Origin: Herbaspirillum sp. ASV7
GTDB lineage: Bacteria > Pseudomonadota > Gammaproteobacteria > Burkholderiales > Burkholderiaceae_D
Assembly (NCBI RefSeq): GCF_016429215.1
Contig: NZ_JAELUH010000040.1
Location: forward strand, 1-46,525
Reading direction: 5' to 3'
DNA: 46,525 nucleotides
The translations under genes were made by a program, and so were the position numbers. Shown in pieces: positions 24,010 to 31,173 of this stretch. Position 1 is the first letter of the stretch; each line of letters opens with the position of its first letter. A model generated the notes under the pieces. It was not told where the DNA came from. It saw only the letters and a list, made by a program, of their open reading frames with translations, and made no database searches.

Positions 24010-24272
24010 TGCACGTTCTTTGCGGGCCGTTTCGTGATGGCACATACGCCGTTGGCTACTCCACTCCCGGCTGTTCAGTGATGACTGTCGTCTCGACGGG
24101 CATGACGAAGGAGCGCGCCCAGGAAGAGGCAGCGCGATCGAATGAAGAACAGGAGAGGAGGGCGGCCGCGATTGAGCGCGACCGCCAGTTGCGGATGCGG
24201 CCGGAAACGCTGCGGCCGATTGCCGACTATTTGTCTGAGATTGAACTGGCCGGGGAGGAAGGCGATGGCTGA
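24003..24272 (+). CDS. Early phage protein of unknown function (89 aa)
   Basis: Not recognised. MLMHVLCGPFRDGTYAVGYSTPGCSVMTVVSTGMTKERA is followed by a highly charged helix (AQEEAARSNEEQERRAAAIERDRQLRMRPE) and LRPIADYLSEIELAGE. GAGG lies about 7 bases before the ATG, which overlaps the preceding stop. Likely a small early protein with a two-strand sheet and a long helix. Same orientation as the replication gene further right. Confidence 0.65.
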   Translation: MLMHVLCGPFRDGTYAVGYSTPGCSVMTVVSTGMTKERAQEEAARSNEEQERRAAAIERDRQLRMRPETLRPIADYLSEIELAGEEGDG

Positions 24273-24603
24273 TCAGATCAACGACTTCTCCATTACAGAC
24301 GCAGTCACTCGAATGTTCAATTCAGTTGCCTTTTGCTTGCAGCCAAGCGGCATAGGTTTCGATGAATTCGATGCAGAAGTTCGCGAGATTTTTGCCGTGG
24401 TTGTCGGCGCCCTTCTCGTATTGAAGAAGATTCGGCTGTGCCTCAAGAATATTCGCCAGCCTCTTCGACGCCAGTTCAAGAGCTATCTTCTGATCCATGG
24501 GAAACCCCTTTCAAATTCTTGTTTAGGAACTGCAATCGTACAGCATTGCAGCTCCTACTTTTCAAATGCGGCAGCAGCGGTGCGCCCGGGAGCGAGTGAA
24601 TGA
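24265..24603 (+). CDS. Doubtful plus-strand frame (112 aa) overlapping an antisense gene
   Basis: An ATG at 24265 with GGAGGAAGGCG upstream overlaps the previous stop and opens MADQINDFSITDAVTRMFNSVAF. The rest lies exactly opposite the minus-strand gene at 24322-24498 and across a 12-bp hairpin, and its composition (many Cys, Leu, Arg) is that of an antisense shadow. The ribosome site argues for translation initiation here; the protein as a whole is doubtful. Confidence 0.25.
   Translation: MADQINDFSITDAVTRMFNSVAFCLQPSGIGFDEFDAEVREIFAVVVGALLVLKKIRLCLKNIRQPLRRQFKSYLLIHGKPLSNSCLGTAIVQHCSSYFSNAAAAVRPGASE
24322..24498 (-). CDS. Small antisense-oriented phage protein (58 aa)
   Basis: On the minus strand, an ATG at 24496-24498 preceded by AAAGGGG opens MDQKIALELASKRLANILEA and continues QPNLLQYEKGADNHGKNL, then FCIEFIETYAAWLQAKGN. 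This reads as a well-balanced small helical protein, unlike the plus frame. No family recognised. It lies downstream of the other minus gene (24676-24948), and the hairpin at 24525-24556 stands just before it, so both may share a leftward transcript of their own. Confidence 0.5.
   Translation of the reverse strand: MDQKIALELASKRLANILEAQPNLLQYEKGADNHGKNLANFCIEFIETYAAWLQAKGN
24525..24556. other. Twelve-base-pair hairpin between small antisense genes
   Basis: AGGAACTGCAAT (24525-24536) faces ATTGCAGCTCCT (24545-24556) across an 8-base loop. In minus-strand RNA all twelve positions pair (one G.U); in plus-strand RNA one pair becomes A-C. Strand preference therefore favours a leftward RNA. No U-tract follows on the minus strand, ACTTTTC follows on the plus strand. 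Confidence 0.5.
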
Positions 24604-24785
24604 AAAAGACAATCCCAGGTACACGCTTTGTGCGCTATATCGAAAACCCCGAGACGGATGATGAATGGCAACGCGCTAGGGTGCAGGCGGGTCTCGTGGA
24701 TCAACGACTTCCATCTCATAGAGATGAGTCACTTCCCCCCACCCCTGCATCGGATGCAGATACCGCGGGTCAAGGGGGACACTGA
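24600..24785 (+). CDS. Possible small early protein (61 aa)
   Basis: ATG at 24600 with GGGAG about 9 bases upstream gives MKKTIPGTRFVRYIENPETDDEWQRARVQAGLV, a plausible polar helical start. The second half (after about 24676) runs opposite the better-supported minus-strand gene and ends in Pro/Asp/Gly-rich sequence of low conviction. No family recognised; either the true protein is this short one or only the opposite gene is real. Confidence 0.35.
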   Translation: MKKTIPGTRFVRYIENPETDDEWQRARVQAGLVDQRLPSHRDESLPPTPASDADTAGQGGH

Positions 24786-24948
24786 TGGCTGGAATCGTTG
24801 CCTTCTCGCTGAAGTCCAGCCATTCCAGCACGACTGCTGGTTGGCCATCAACAAAGATCATGTCGGACTGCATGATCATGGCGCCACTTGTCTTGGTTCG
24901 AAGCAGGTGCTGGACCTTTGTTACTTCGAGCTTTTTATCGTTTTCCAT
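24676..24948 (-). CDS. Small phage protein on the minus strand (90 aa)
   Basis: Starting at ATG 24946-24948 with AAAGGAACGCGC upstream: MENDKKLEVTKVQHLLRTK, SGAMIMQSDMIFVDGQPAVVLEWLD, then a proline-rich C-terminus (DPRYLHPMQGWGEVTHLYEMEVVDPRD). The alternating hydrophobic pattern suggests a small beta-barrel. No family recognised. It runs against the surrounding early genes. The upstream gap 24949-25057 should hold its promoter but no clear boxes are seen. Confidence 0.6.
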   Translation of the reverse strand: MENDKKLEVTKVQHLLRTKTSGAMIMQSDMIFVDGQPAVVLEWLDFSEKATIPAISVPLDPRYLHPMQGWGEVTHLYEMEVVDPRDPPAP

Positions 24949-25057
24949 GCGCGTTCCTTTCGTGAGCACGGTTGATAAGGGTGAGAGCCTTGATTGTGGC
25001 ACGGATGCGAACGCGCTCCCTATTTCCTACGGAGCGCCCTGGGCGTAGGCGGCACTG

Positions 25058-26053
25058 ATGGCACGAACACGAAACAGCCCGCAGGTCGAAGATGGATACA
25101 CCAGGATCGCCAATGAACTCCTGGAGGCCGTCTTGGCGTTTGGTTTCTCGCAAAGGGAGTTACTGGTGTTGATGACGATTATTCGGAAGACATATGGCTA
25201 CGGCAAGAAAGCTGACGACATGTCGGCCAGTCAAATCTCGGGCATGTGCAAGGTACCGCGTCAGCATGTCGCGACGACGCTCGTCAACCTGGCAAGCCGA
25301 AACGTTATTTCGAAGTCGTCCGGCCAGTACGGGTCGATCATCGGTGTCCAAAAGAATCACCGGAAATGGATCGGCTCCGATTTCTTTAAGTCTCCCTCTG
25401 CTAGTCCCGAATCAGGACAGGTTGCTAGTCCCGATATGGGACAGGGGTGTCCTGAAACAGGACAGGGGGGATGTCCTGAATTGGGACATGCGAGAGAAGA
25501 GGGCGGAAATTTCAGTTCTTCGGCATTCGCCGAACACCAAATTTCGCCGAAGTCCGCACCAGCATTGGAGATTGCTAGTCCTGAATTGGGACACCCCTGT
25601 CCTGATCTGGGACATGTCCCGGATTGGGTACTTACCTGTCCCGAATCAGGACAGGTCGCTAGTCCCAAATCAGGACACACAAAAGAAAACCTTCCAAAAG
25701 AAAATAAACAAAAGAATATGTCGGGTAGACCCGACGCTGCAGAAGTTTTAAAACATCTGAATGAAAAAACCGGAAGGAACTATGAACCGGTAAAAGCGAA
25801 TTTGGATTTGATCGCTGCGCGGCTTCAGGAGGCGTCCGTGGAGACCTGCAAGGCCGTCATTGATGCCCGAGTGGCGAAGTGGGGCAGGGACGAAAAGATG
25901 CGGGATTACCTGCGCCCCAAGACGATTTTCAACGCCACGAATTTTGCCAACTACGTCGGTGAGCTTGGGGCGACGTTGGTGCCGTCGACCTCTGTGGAGC
26001 AAGGTAATCCGGAAGGCTGGCGCGAAGACCAGCGATTCAGGGGCGCGAAATGA
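25058..26053 (+). CDS. Phage replication initiator, lambda O-like
   Basis: A 331-residue initiator. Residues 1-110 form the phage replication protein O winged-helix domain (NSPQVEDGYTRIANELLEAVL, FSQRELLVLMTIIRKTYGY, ADDMSASQISGMCKVPRQHV). Residues about 115-210 are a low-complexity stretch of SPESGQ / CPELGH-type repeats that is simply the translation of DNA iterons. Residues 228-310 form the phage-O C-terminal domain (VLKHLNEKTGRNYEPV, ARVAKWGRDEKMRDYLRPKTIFN), which usually loads the helicase. It binds the origin inside its own gene and probably hands over to the ATPase two genes on. Its stop overlaps the next start (ATGA). Confidence 0.9.
   Translation: MARTRNSPQVEDGYTRIANELLEAVLAFGFSQRELLVLMTIIRKTYGYGKKADDMSASQISGMCKVPRQHVATTLVNLASRNVISKSSGQYGSIIGVQKNHRKWIGSDFFKSPSASPESGQVASPDMGQGCPETGQGGCPELGHAREEGGNFSSSAFAEHQISPKSAPALEIASPELGHPCPDLGHVPDWVLTCPESGQVASPKSGHTKENLPKENKQKNMSGRPDAAEVLKHLNEKTGRNYEPVKANLDLIAARLQEASVETCKAVIDARVAKWGRDEKMRDYLRPKTIFNATNFANYVGELGATLVPSTSVEQGNPEGWREDQRFRGAK
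25404..25676. repeat. Replication-origin iterons inside the O-like gene
   Basis: Eight copies of a 15-bp dyad GTCC-N7-GGAC start at 25404, 25428, 25449, 25473, 25578, 25599, 25638 and 25662, with a degraded copy at 25616-25631. Typical copies are GTCCCGAATCAGGAC, GTCCTGAATTGGGAC and GTCCTGATCTGGGAC. Start-to-start distances are 21 or 24 bases within two clusters (four copies; then four plus the degraded one), separated by about 90 bases. Multiples of three keep the coding frame. An A-rich stretch (25,677-25,725, e.g. AAAAGAAAATAAACAAAAG) directly follows, as expected for the unwinding element. This layout matches lambda-type origins embedded in the initiator gene. Confidence 0.85.
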
Positions 26054-26457
26054 CGCGAATCGCCAAAGGCGCCCAGGCCATTCTAGATGCCCGCATGCGC
26101 GGCCAGAAGCCGGACGAGCTGATCCTGGTCTCGCTGATCGGGCCTGTGGCCGAGGCCAATCACACCGTGTTCGTGAACCCCAATGCGTCCTACGACTGGC
26201 GCTGGGTGATCGGGCTGCAGCTGTGCCTCATGGTGAACGACGCTACGCGCCGGGCAGCCAAGGATCTGCTGCTGGCCATCGGCAAGGACTCACCGGCCCA
26301 GCTCCACATCTGGAATGTGGACCAGTTCAAGGGTGCACGTGTCGTCGTGTTGCCGAACCCCGCTGACATCGAGAAGCCCCGCGCTAGCTGGCGTTGGGCC
26401 ATGGAGTTTGACCCATGGTCGGATTTCGATAACGACAATTTTGCATGGAGCACCTGA
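26050..26457 (+). CDS. Phage replication-region protein of unknown function (135 aa)
   Basis: Starts with ATGA overlap to the O-like gene and is followed by the ATPase gene. MTRIAKGAQAILDARMRGQKPDELILVSLIGPVAEANHTVFV and later FKGARVVVLPNPADIEKPRASWRWAMEFDPWSDF are alpha/beta in character with many aromatics. No named family recognised. Position between initiator and helicase suggests a helicase loader or accessory factor, but no AAA+ motif is visible. Confidence 0.75.
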   Translation: MTRIAKGAQAILDARMRGQKPDELILVSLIGPVAEANHTVFVNPNASYDWRWVIGLQLCLMVNDATRRAAKDLLLAIGKDSPAQLHIWNVDQFKGARVVVLPNPADIEKPRASWRWAMEFDPWSDFDNDNFAWST

Positions 26458-27395
26458 TGCACTTGATCCGCGACAACATTGATTTTTCTGCCTACATGGA
26501 CGAGCCGCCAGCGGAGCACCGAGTGGTCCCGGCCAGCTCCATGTTGGATGCCGTCATCGATCACTTTTTCAAGCCAGCCGATGCGCCGAAGGTCCAGATG
26601 GGCTGGCGCAAAACCCATGGCGATTTCGAATTCCGGTCGGCCGAGGTGAGCCTGTGGGCTGGCATCAACGGCCACGGAAAGAGCCAGGTGGTGGGCCAAG
26701 TCAGCCTGGACCTGATGGACCAAGACCAGCGTGTTTGCATCGCCTCGCTGGAGATGGCACCGCCAAAGGTGATGGCACGGATGGCGCGGCAGGCCGGCGG
26801 CCGCCTTGACGTGAACATCCCTTTCCTGAAGACCTTCCACCGCTGGACCGACAACCGACTGTGGATCTACGACCATGTGGGCACCACTGATCCGCGAACC
26901 ATCCTCGCGGTGATCCGCTACGCGGTCGAGAAGTTCGGCGTGCAGCATTTCGTGGTCGACAACCTGGCCAAGGTGGTGGAGAAGGAGGACGACTACAACG
27001 GCCAGAAGGCTTTCGTGAACAGCCTTTGCACTGTGGCCAAGGATACTGGCGTGCATATCCACCTGGTGCTACACGTGAAGAAAGGCCAATCCGAACACGC
27101 GGTGCCCGGCAAGTTCGACATCAAGGGCTCGGGTGCCATTGCGGACCTGGTCGACAACGTCTGGATCGTCTGGCGCAACAAGGCCAAGGAGGAAGAATTC
27201 CGAGAAGGGAATCACGAGCACGCTGATGACCCTGATTGCCTGTTGAAACTGGAGAAACAGCGGCACGGTGAGACCGAGGGTTCCTATCGCCTATGGTTCC
27301 ATCCTGGCTCCATGCAATACCTGGAATCGCGCCATGATCGCCCCAAGGTCTATCGCATCGAGCCCGGCATCACGGGCGCTGAGGTGGAGTTCTGA
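26457..27395 (+). CDS. DnaB/RecA-fold helicase-like ATPase
   Basis: A 312-residue single-domain ATPase like the helicase half of T7 gp4. Walker A is INGHGKSQVV at about residue 68-77, and IASLEMAPPKVMARMARQ is the helicase H1a-like region. FVVDNLAKVV is the Walker B equivalent, and LHLVLHVKKGQ... (about residues 198-208) resembles the H3 region with the following GSGAIADLVDNVWIVWRN. No primase domain is attached. ATG 26457 is preferred (GGAG six bases upstream and TGATG overlap) over the in-frame ATG at 26445. Probably the replicative helicase loaded at the upstream iteron origin. Confidence 0.85.
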   Translation: MHLIRDNIDFSAYMDEPPAEHRVVPASSMLDAVIDHFFKPADAPKVQMGWRKTHGDFEFRSAEVSLWAGINGHGKSQVVGQVSLDLMDQDQRVCIASLEMAPPKVMARMARQAGGRLDVNIPFLKTFHRWTDNRLWIYDHVGTTDPRTILAVIRYAVEKFGVQHFVVDNLAKVVEKEDDYNGQKAFVNSLCTVAKDTGVHIHLVLHVKKGQSEHAVPGKFDIKGSGAIADLVDNVWIVWRNKAKEEEFREGNHEHADDPDCLLKLEKQRHGETEGSYRLWFHPGSMQYLESRHDRPKVYRIEPGITGAEVEF

Positions 27396-27397
27396 TC

Positions 27398-27694
27398 ATG
27401 CTCTATCCCGCCAGCCTTTCCGCCGACCTGCAGTACCTCGCCAAGCGCTACGAGTGGAACGCCGAGGACAAGGTCGAGGTGCGCGCAGCCTTCACCGACT
27501 GCCCGGAAATGGTTCATTTCTTCACGGTCCTGGCGGCCGCCCACCGGGCCGGCTATGAGCAGTGCGCCGCAAATGGCTATGTCCGCTTGCAGGCCTGGTG
27601 CTTGGCGCAGCACCTGGGTGATCCCTTCGGTCCAGGATTCGATCTCGCTGCGCTGGATGCCATGGCTGTAGAACCGAGGAGGATTCACGCTTGA
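27398..27694 (+). CDS. Small phage protein of unknown function (98 aa)
   Basis: Two bases after the helicase stop. MLYPASLSADLQYLAKRYEWNAEDKVEVRAAFTDCPEMVHFFTVLAAAHRAGY and the Cys-containing end (LQAWCLAQHLGDPFGPGFDL) suggest a compact helical protein. Not recognised. GAGG stands about 12 bases before the ATG. Last gene of the rightward replication set; a terminator for the opposing gene follows at once. Confidence 0.65.
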   Translation: MLYPASLSADLQYLAKRYEWNAEDKVEVRAAFTDCPEMVHFFTVLAAAHRAGYEQCAANGYVRLQAWCLAQHLGDPFGPGFDLAALDAMAVEPRRIHA

Positions 27695-27706
27695 TGAACA
27701 ATATGC

Positions 27707-27731
27707 AAAAAAAAGCCCGCATAAGCGGGCC
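27707..27731 (-). terminator. Terminator of the minus-strand regulator-like gene
   Basis: GCCCGC-TTAT-GCGGGC followed by eight T's when read on the minus strand, five bases past the stop of the gene at 27736-28005. A textbook rho-independent terminator. Confidence 0.88.
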
Positions 27732-27735
27732 TTGG

Positions 27736-28005
27736 TTAAGCGAATGCAAATGGATCCCGGTTGCTTTCGTACCACTCATAGCGGGCTTGGCCTTGCGAGG
27801 TCACCCTGTAACCGGCTGTAGGCCCTGTTCCTTCGAGAATGACATATCCGTCGTCCTCCAAAAGCTGGAGGTGGTAACTAACTATTTGCAGGCTGCTAAT
27901 TTTAGCGCGAAGAAGGGTGTGGACTTGGAGGCTGTCGAGGTGAATATCGTCGGATTCAACCATAGTCAGCAGTATTTTTTTGAGCAGTTCTTTGTCTTGC
28001 TTCAC
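27736..28005 (-). CDS. DUF2513-like winged-helix protein
   Basis: An 89-residue protein starting at GTG (28003-28005) with AAGGAG 7 bases upstream. It begins KQDKELLKKILLTMVES, then VHTLLRAKISSLQIVSYHLQLLEDDGYVILEGTGP and YRVTSQGQARYEWYES. The pattern matches the DUF2513 winged-helix family of phage proteins, in which a helix-turn-helix is followed by a beta wing. It stands alone between early and late genes, on the opposite strand, with its own terminator. This suggests an autonomous regulator, perhaps expressed in the lysogen. DNA-binding is inferred from fold resemblance. Confidence 0.75.
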   Translation of the reverse strand: MKQDKELLKKILLTMVESDDIHLDSLQVHTLLRAKISSLQIVSYHLQLLEDDGYVILEGTGPTAGYRVTSQGQARYEWYESNRDPFAFA

Positions 28006-28106
28006 TCTCTTACTCCTTCGTGATTTGGTGTTGTTGAACCGAAGTTAATGGCGCCGCAAAAAAAGCGTCTGGCTTCTTATTTTAACTCCCTGTGAGAACT
28101 TGATCC

Positions 28107-28445
28107 TTGGTCCCGGCTGTCAAATATGATCCAATCGACTGGCCAACAGTCATTGCCGAACTGGTGCGCGGCGGGTTTTCGCTCGCCGCCATCCAGGCCC
28201 GTACCGGTGTTCCTGAGTCCACGATCCGCGGATGGCGTAATATCGGCGCAGAGCCAATGCATGAGGCTGGCGAGCGTTTGATTCTTTTGTGGTGCAACGC
28301 CACGGGGAAAGACCGAACTTTCCTTCCTACCAAATCTCGCCCTATAAAATCCGCAGTATTCCGCGCTTCGTCTTGGGTACAGTTGGGACTCACTCAGCCC
28401 AACCAAGACGCCGCAAGTGACGGAATCGAAAAAATCTCAAGCTGA
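28107..28445 (+). CDS. Helix-turn-helix protein upstream of terminase
   Basis: A 112-residue frame starting at TTG 28107 (no better start is available because of a stop shortly upstream). KYDPIDWPTVIAELVRGGFSLAAIQARTGVPESTIRGWRN is a clear helix-turn-helix; the rest (RLILLWCNATGKDRTFLPTK) is of unknown role. It precedes and overlaps the terminase small-subunit gene by 29 bases. Could be a packaging-site binding factor or a late-gene regulator. The start codon and C-terminal end are uncertain. Confidence 0.6.
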   Translation: MVPAVKYDPIDWPTVIAELVRGGFSLAAIQARTGVPESTIRGWRNIGAEPMHEAGERLILLWCNATGKDRTFLPTKSRPIKSAVFRASSWVQLGLTQPNQDAASDGIEKISS

Positions 28446-29052
28446 CTGGGAACGCATCGAGGCGGATTACCGCGCCGGCCTGCTGTCCGTGCGTGAAATT
28501 GCCGCCTCTCAGGGTATTTCCCATACCGCGATCAACAAGCGCGCCAAGACTGAGGGCTGGGAGCGGGATCTGTCCGCGCGCATCCAGGCTAAGGCCGATG
28601 CTCTGGTTTCCAAACGCGAGGTTTCCAAATCCGTTTCCATGGAAACCAAGGTTTCCGAGCGGATCATCGTCGAGGCCAACGCTCAGGCAATCGCAGATAT
28701 CCGAGTTGGTCACCGGACTGACATCGGCCGTGCCCGCGCCTTGGTTCTGAGCCTGCTGGCTGAGTTGGAGAGCGTGACAGGTCATTCCGAACTGTTCGAA
28801 GAACTCGGCGACATCATGCGCAGCGAGGACGACAAGGGCCAGGATAAGCGCAACGACATCTATCGCAAGGTGATAGCCAGCGCCGGCCGCGTGGACAGCA
28901 TGAAGAAGCTGGCCGAGGCCTTGAATATTGTGATCTCCCTGGAGCGGAAGGCTTGGGGCATTGCCGAGGGTGCGGGCGAGCGAGACGAAGCCGCAGAGAA
29001 CCTGGCTAGCCGCATGGAAGCCGCAAGGAAGCGCGCCAATGGCCACGCCTGA
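28417..29052 (+). CDS. Terminase small subunit (putative)
   Basis: A 211-residue protein starting at a GTG, with an N-terminal HTH (YRAGLLSVREIAASQGISHTAINKRAKTEGW, about residues 18-48) and a long helical remainder ending SLERKAWGIAEGAGER. This is the usual pattern of small terminase subunits that recognise the packaging site, and the large subunit follows with a 14-base overlap. No good Shine-Dalgarno site is seen, suggesting coupling with the preceding gene. Confidence 0.75.
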   Translation: MTESKKSQADWERIEADYRAGLLSVREIAASQGISHTAINKRAKTEGWERDLSARIQAKADALVSKREVSKSVSMETKVSERIIVEANAQAIADIRVGHRTDIGRARALVLSLLAELESVTGHSELFEELGDIMRSEDDKGQDKRNDIYRKVIASAGRVDSMKKLAEALNIVISLERKAWGIAEGAGERDEAAENLASRMEAARKRANGHA

Positions 29053-30541
29053 AGAAGATCTGGTAACAGATATAGCCGGCTTCTCCAGTGATCCGCTGGG
29101 CTTCGTCCGTTACGCCTTCGATTGGGGCGCCGGCGAGTTGGTCGACCATGGTGGCCCGGACGAGTGGCAGATCGACATCCTGACCGTGATCGGCGCGCGC
29201 CTGCGGTCTGGCGAGATTACCGTATCCGAGGCGATCCAGGTCGCGGTAGCGTCCGGCCACGGTATCGGCAAGTCTGCCCTGGTGTCCTGGTTGATCCTGT
29301 GGGCTATCAGCACGTTTGAAGACACCCGCGGCGTGGTGACAGCCAACACGGAATCCCAACTGCGCACCAAGACATGGGCTGAAGTTGCAAAGTGGCATCG
29401 CCGCTGCATCTGCGCCCACTGGTTCGAAATGACGGCCACGGCCATCTACAGCCGCGACCCACAGCATGAAAAGACCTGGCGCATCGACATGTCGCCATGG
29501 TCTGAACGCAATACCGAGGCCTTCGCCGGGCTGCACAACCAGGGCAAGCGCGTCCTGGTGGTGTTCGACGAGGCCAGCGCGATCCCGAAAATCATCTGGG
29601 AGACTTCGGAAGGCGCGCTGACGGACAGCGACACACAGATCATTTGGGTGGCATTCGGCAACCCCACCCGGAACAGCGGACGCTTCCGCGAGTGCTTCGG
29701 TAGCTTGAAACACCGCTGGATCACCCGCCAGATCGATAGCCGCACGGCCAAGATGACTAACAAGGCTCAGCTGGCTCAGTGGGTGGCCGACTACGGCGAG
29801 GACAGCGACTTCGTGCGCGTCCGGGTACGCGGCGTTTTCCCCCGAGCTGGCTCGACGCAGTTCATCAGCTCGGAAATCGTGGAAGAGGCCGCCAAGGTTG
29901 AGGCCGGCGCCAGCATCTACGACGCCCTGGTGCTGGGCGTGGACGTGGCGAGGTTCGGCGATGACGAAACGATCATCTACATCCGGAAGGGCAGGGACGG
30001 GCGCACCCATCCGCCGCTTCGCTTCCGGGGCCTCGACACCATGCAGGTGGCGGCCCGGGTGGCGGAGCAAGCTGAGTTCTTCCGTCCGGACGCCATCTTC
30101 ATCGACGAGACGGGCGTGGGCGGTGGGGTGGTCGATCGGTGCCGCCAGCTACGGGTCCAGGTGACCGGCGTGAACAACGGCGCCAGGCCCGATCGAGGGA
30201 CGCCTGGCCAGGAGGCGGTGGTCTACGCGAACAAGGTTGCCGAAATGTACGGCGTCATGAAGGAATGGCTCAAGACCGGCGGCGCCATCCCGGACGACAA
30301 CGACCTGAAGTCCCAGCTGACCGAGCGCGAATACGGCTATGTGGTCCGGGACGGGCGCGATGCCGTGATGCTGGAAAGCAAAAAGGACATGAAGAAGCGC
30401 GGACTGTCGTCGCCTGACTTGGCCGATGCGCTGGCACTGACCTTCGCTTATCCGGTGCAGCCGAACCAGAACGCCGGCCGCGCGGGCGCCGCCAGAACGC
30501 CGATGGTGCAGCACGAATACGACCCTTTCAATGCGGCATAG
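29039..30541 (+). CDS. Terminase large subunit
   Basis: The 500-residue DNA-packaging motor. ATPase: Walker A SGHGIGKS at about residues 72-79 and Walker B VVFDEAS with D177/E178. Nuclease: GVDVARFGDDE around D302, FIDETGVGGGVVDRC around D356, and a late acidic residue in SSPDLADALALTFA. It cuts and translocates concatemeric DNA into proheads through the portal. The ATG at 29039, with AAGGA 9 bases upstream, is chosen over the longer open frame from 28961, placing a 14-base overlap with the small subunit. Confidence 0.93.
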   Translation: MATPEEDLVTDIAGFSSDPLGFVRYAFDWGAGELVDHGGPDEWQIDILTVIGARLRSGEITVSEAIQVAVASGHGIGKSALVSWLILWAISTFEDTRGVVTANTESQLRTKTWAEVAKWHRRCICAHWFEMTATAIYSRDPQHEKTWRIDMSPWSERNTEAFAGLHNQGKRVLVVFDEASAIPKIIWETSEGALTDSDTQIIWVAFGNPTRNSGRFRECFGSLKHRWITRQIDSRTAKMTNKAQLAQWVADYGEDSDFVRVRVRGVFPRAGSTQFISSEIVEEAAKVEAGASIYDALVLGVDVARFGDDETIIYIRKGRDGRTHPPLRFRGLDTMQVAARVAEQAEFFRPDAIFIDETGVGGGVVDRCRQLRVQVTGVNNGARPDRGTPGQEAVVYANKVAEMYGVMKEWLKTGGAIPDDNDLKSQLTEREYGYVVRDGRDAVMLESKKDMKKRGLSSPDLADALALTFAYPVQPNQNAGRAGAARTPMVQHEYDPFNAA

Positions 30542-30564
30542 CCGCTCAATCATTGGAGATACAC

Positions 30565-30771
30565 ATGGGCGGAAGTTCGACACCCGCTGTGGCAGCGGTT
30601 ACCACCCCACCACCTATTCCGTCCGTCCAGACGCCGGCGGCCATCCAGGCCAGCAAGGACATCACTGCCCGTGCGACTTCGGCTGTGGGCCCTGGCGCGA
30701 CGATCCAGACCGGGGCTAATGGCCTCACTACGCCGGCCACCACCGGCACCAAAACCTTACTTGGGAGCTGA
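30565..30771 (+). CDS. Small Pro/Thr/Ala-rich virion-region protein (68 aa)
   Basis: MGGSSTPAVAAVTTPPPIPSVQTPAAIQ... is low-complexity with Thr, Ala, Pro and Gly and no predicted core. GGAG lies 7 bases before the ATG at 30565. The gene sits between terminase and portal genes of the late operon and is followed after 3 bases by the next gene. Possibly a small capsid-associated peptide; no function can be assigned. Confidence 0.6.
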   Translation: MGGSSTPAVAAVTTPPPIPSVQTPAAIQASKDITARATSAVGPGATIQTGANGLTTPATTGTKTLLGS

Positions 30772-30774
30772 ACC

Positions 30775-31170
30775 ATGTCGTTGATCAAAAATGCACTTGA
30801 AGCTATTCGCGCTGCCTTCGAGAATTCTTTCGACTTCGCCAATCCCGATGACGTGCTGCGCAAGGCCGAGGCCGACTTCCGCGACGCCGTGAACGAAGAA
30901 GTGGCCGACCTGGCCGCCCGTGTCGCCGCCCTGGAAAAGGCTAGCCAGGCCTCCGCGCCCACTTCCAGCGTGACGCTGGCCGACCTGGCCGCATCGTCGG
31001 GACAGATCGTGCTGGACAACAGCGCATCGGCCAGCCTGCTCCCTGGTGGTGTTGTCTACGTGGCGGCGTCCGCGTCGCCGGTCGTTGAGCAGGTCGCGAG
31101 CACAGCCGCCAGTGACGCATCGCTGGACCAGGCCATCGCCGCCGCTGCTCCCGCACCCGCAGCCGAGTAA
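30775..31170 (+). CDS. Late-operon protein with helical N-terminus and Ala/Ser-rich tail (131 aa)
   Basis: MSLIKNALEAIRAAFENSFDFANPDDVLRKAEADFRDAVNEEVADLAARVAALEKA is a coiled-coil-like helical half, followed by an Ala/Ser/Val-rich half ending AAAAPAPAAE. Unrecognised. It precedes the portal gene by 3 bases. The shape would fit a head accessory protein, but no homology can be claimed. Confidence 0.6.
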   Translation: MSLIKNALEAIRAAFENSFDFANPDDVLRKAEADFRDAVNEEVADLAARVAALEKASQASAPTSSVTLADLAASSGQIVLDNSASASLLPGGVVYVAASASPVVEQVASTAASDASLDQAIAAAAPAPAAE

Positions 31171-31173
31171 TCC

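Noticed and set aside
25404..25676. Possible CRISPR array
   Set aside because: The repeats are 15-bp dyads at 21/24-base steps with no unique spacers of 30 or more bases, inside a coding gene; iterons explain them better.
27691..28023. 110-residue plus-strand frame
   Set aside because: Opposite a gene with clear ribosome site, winged-helix pattern and terminator.
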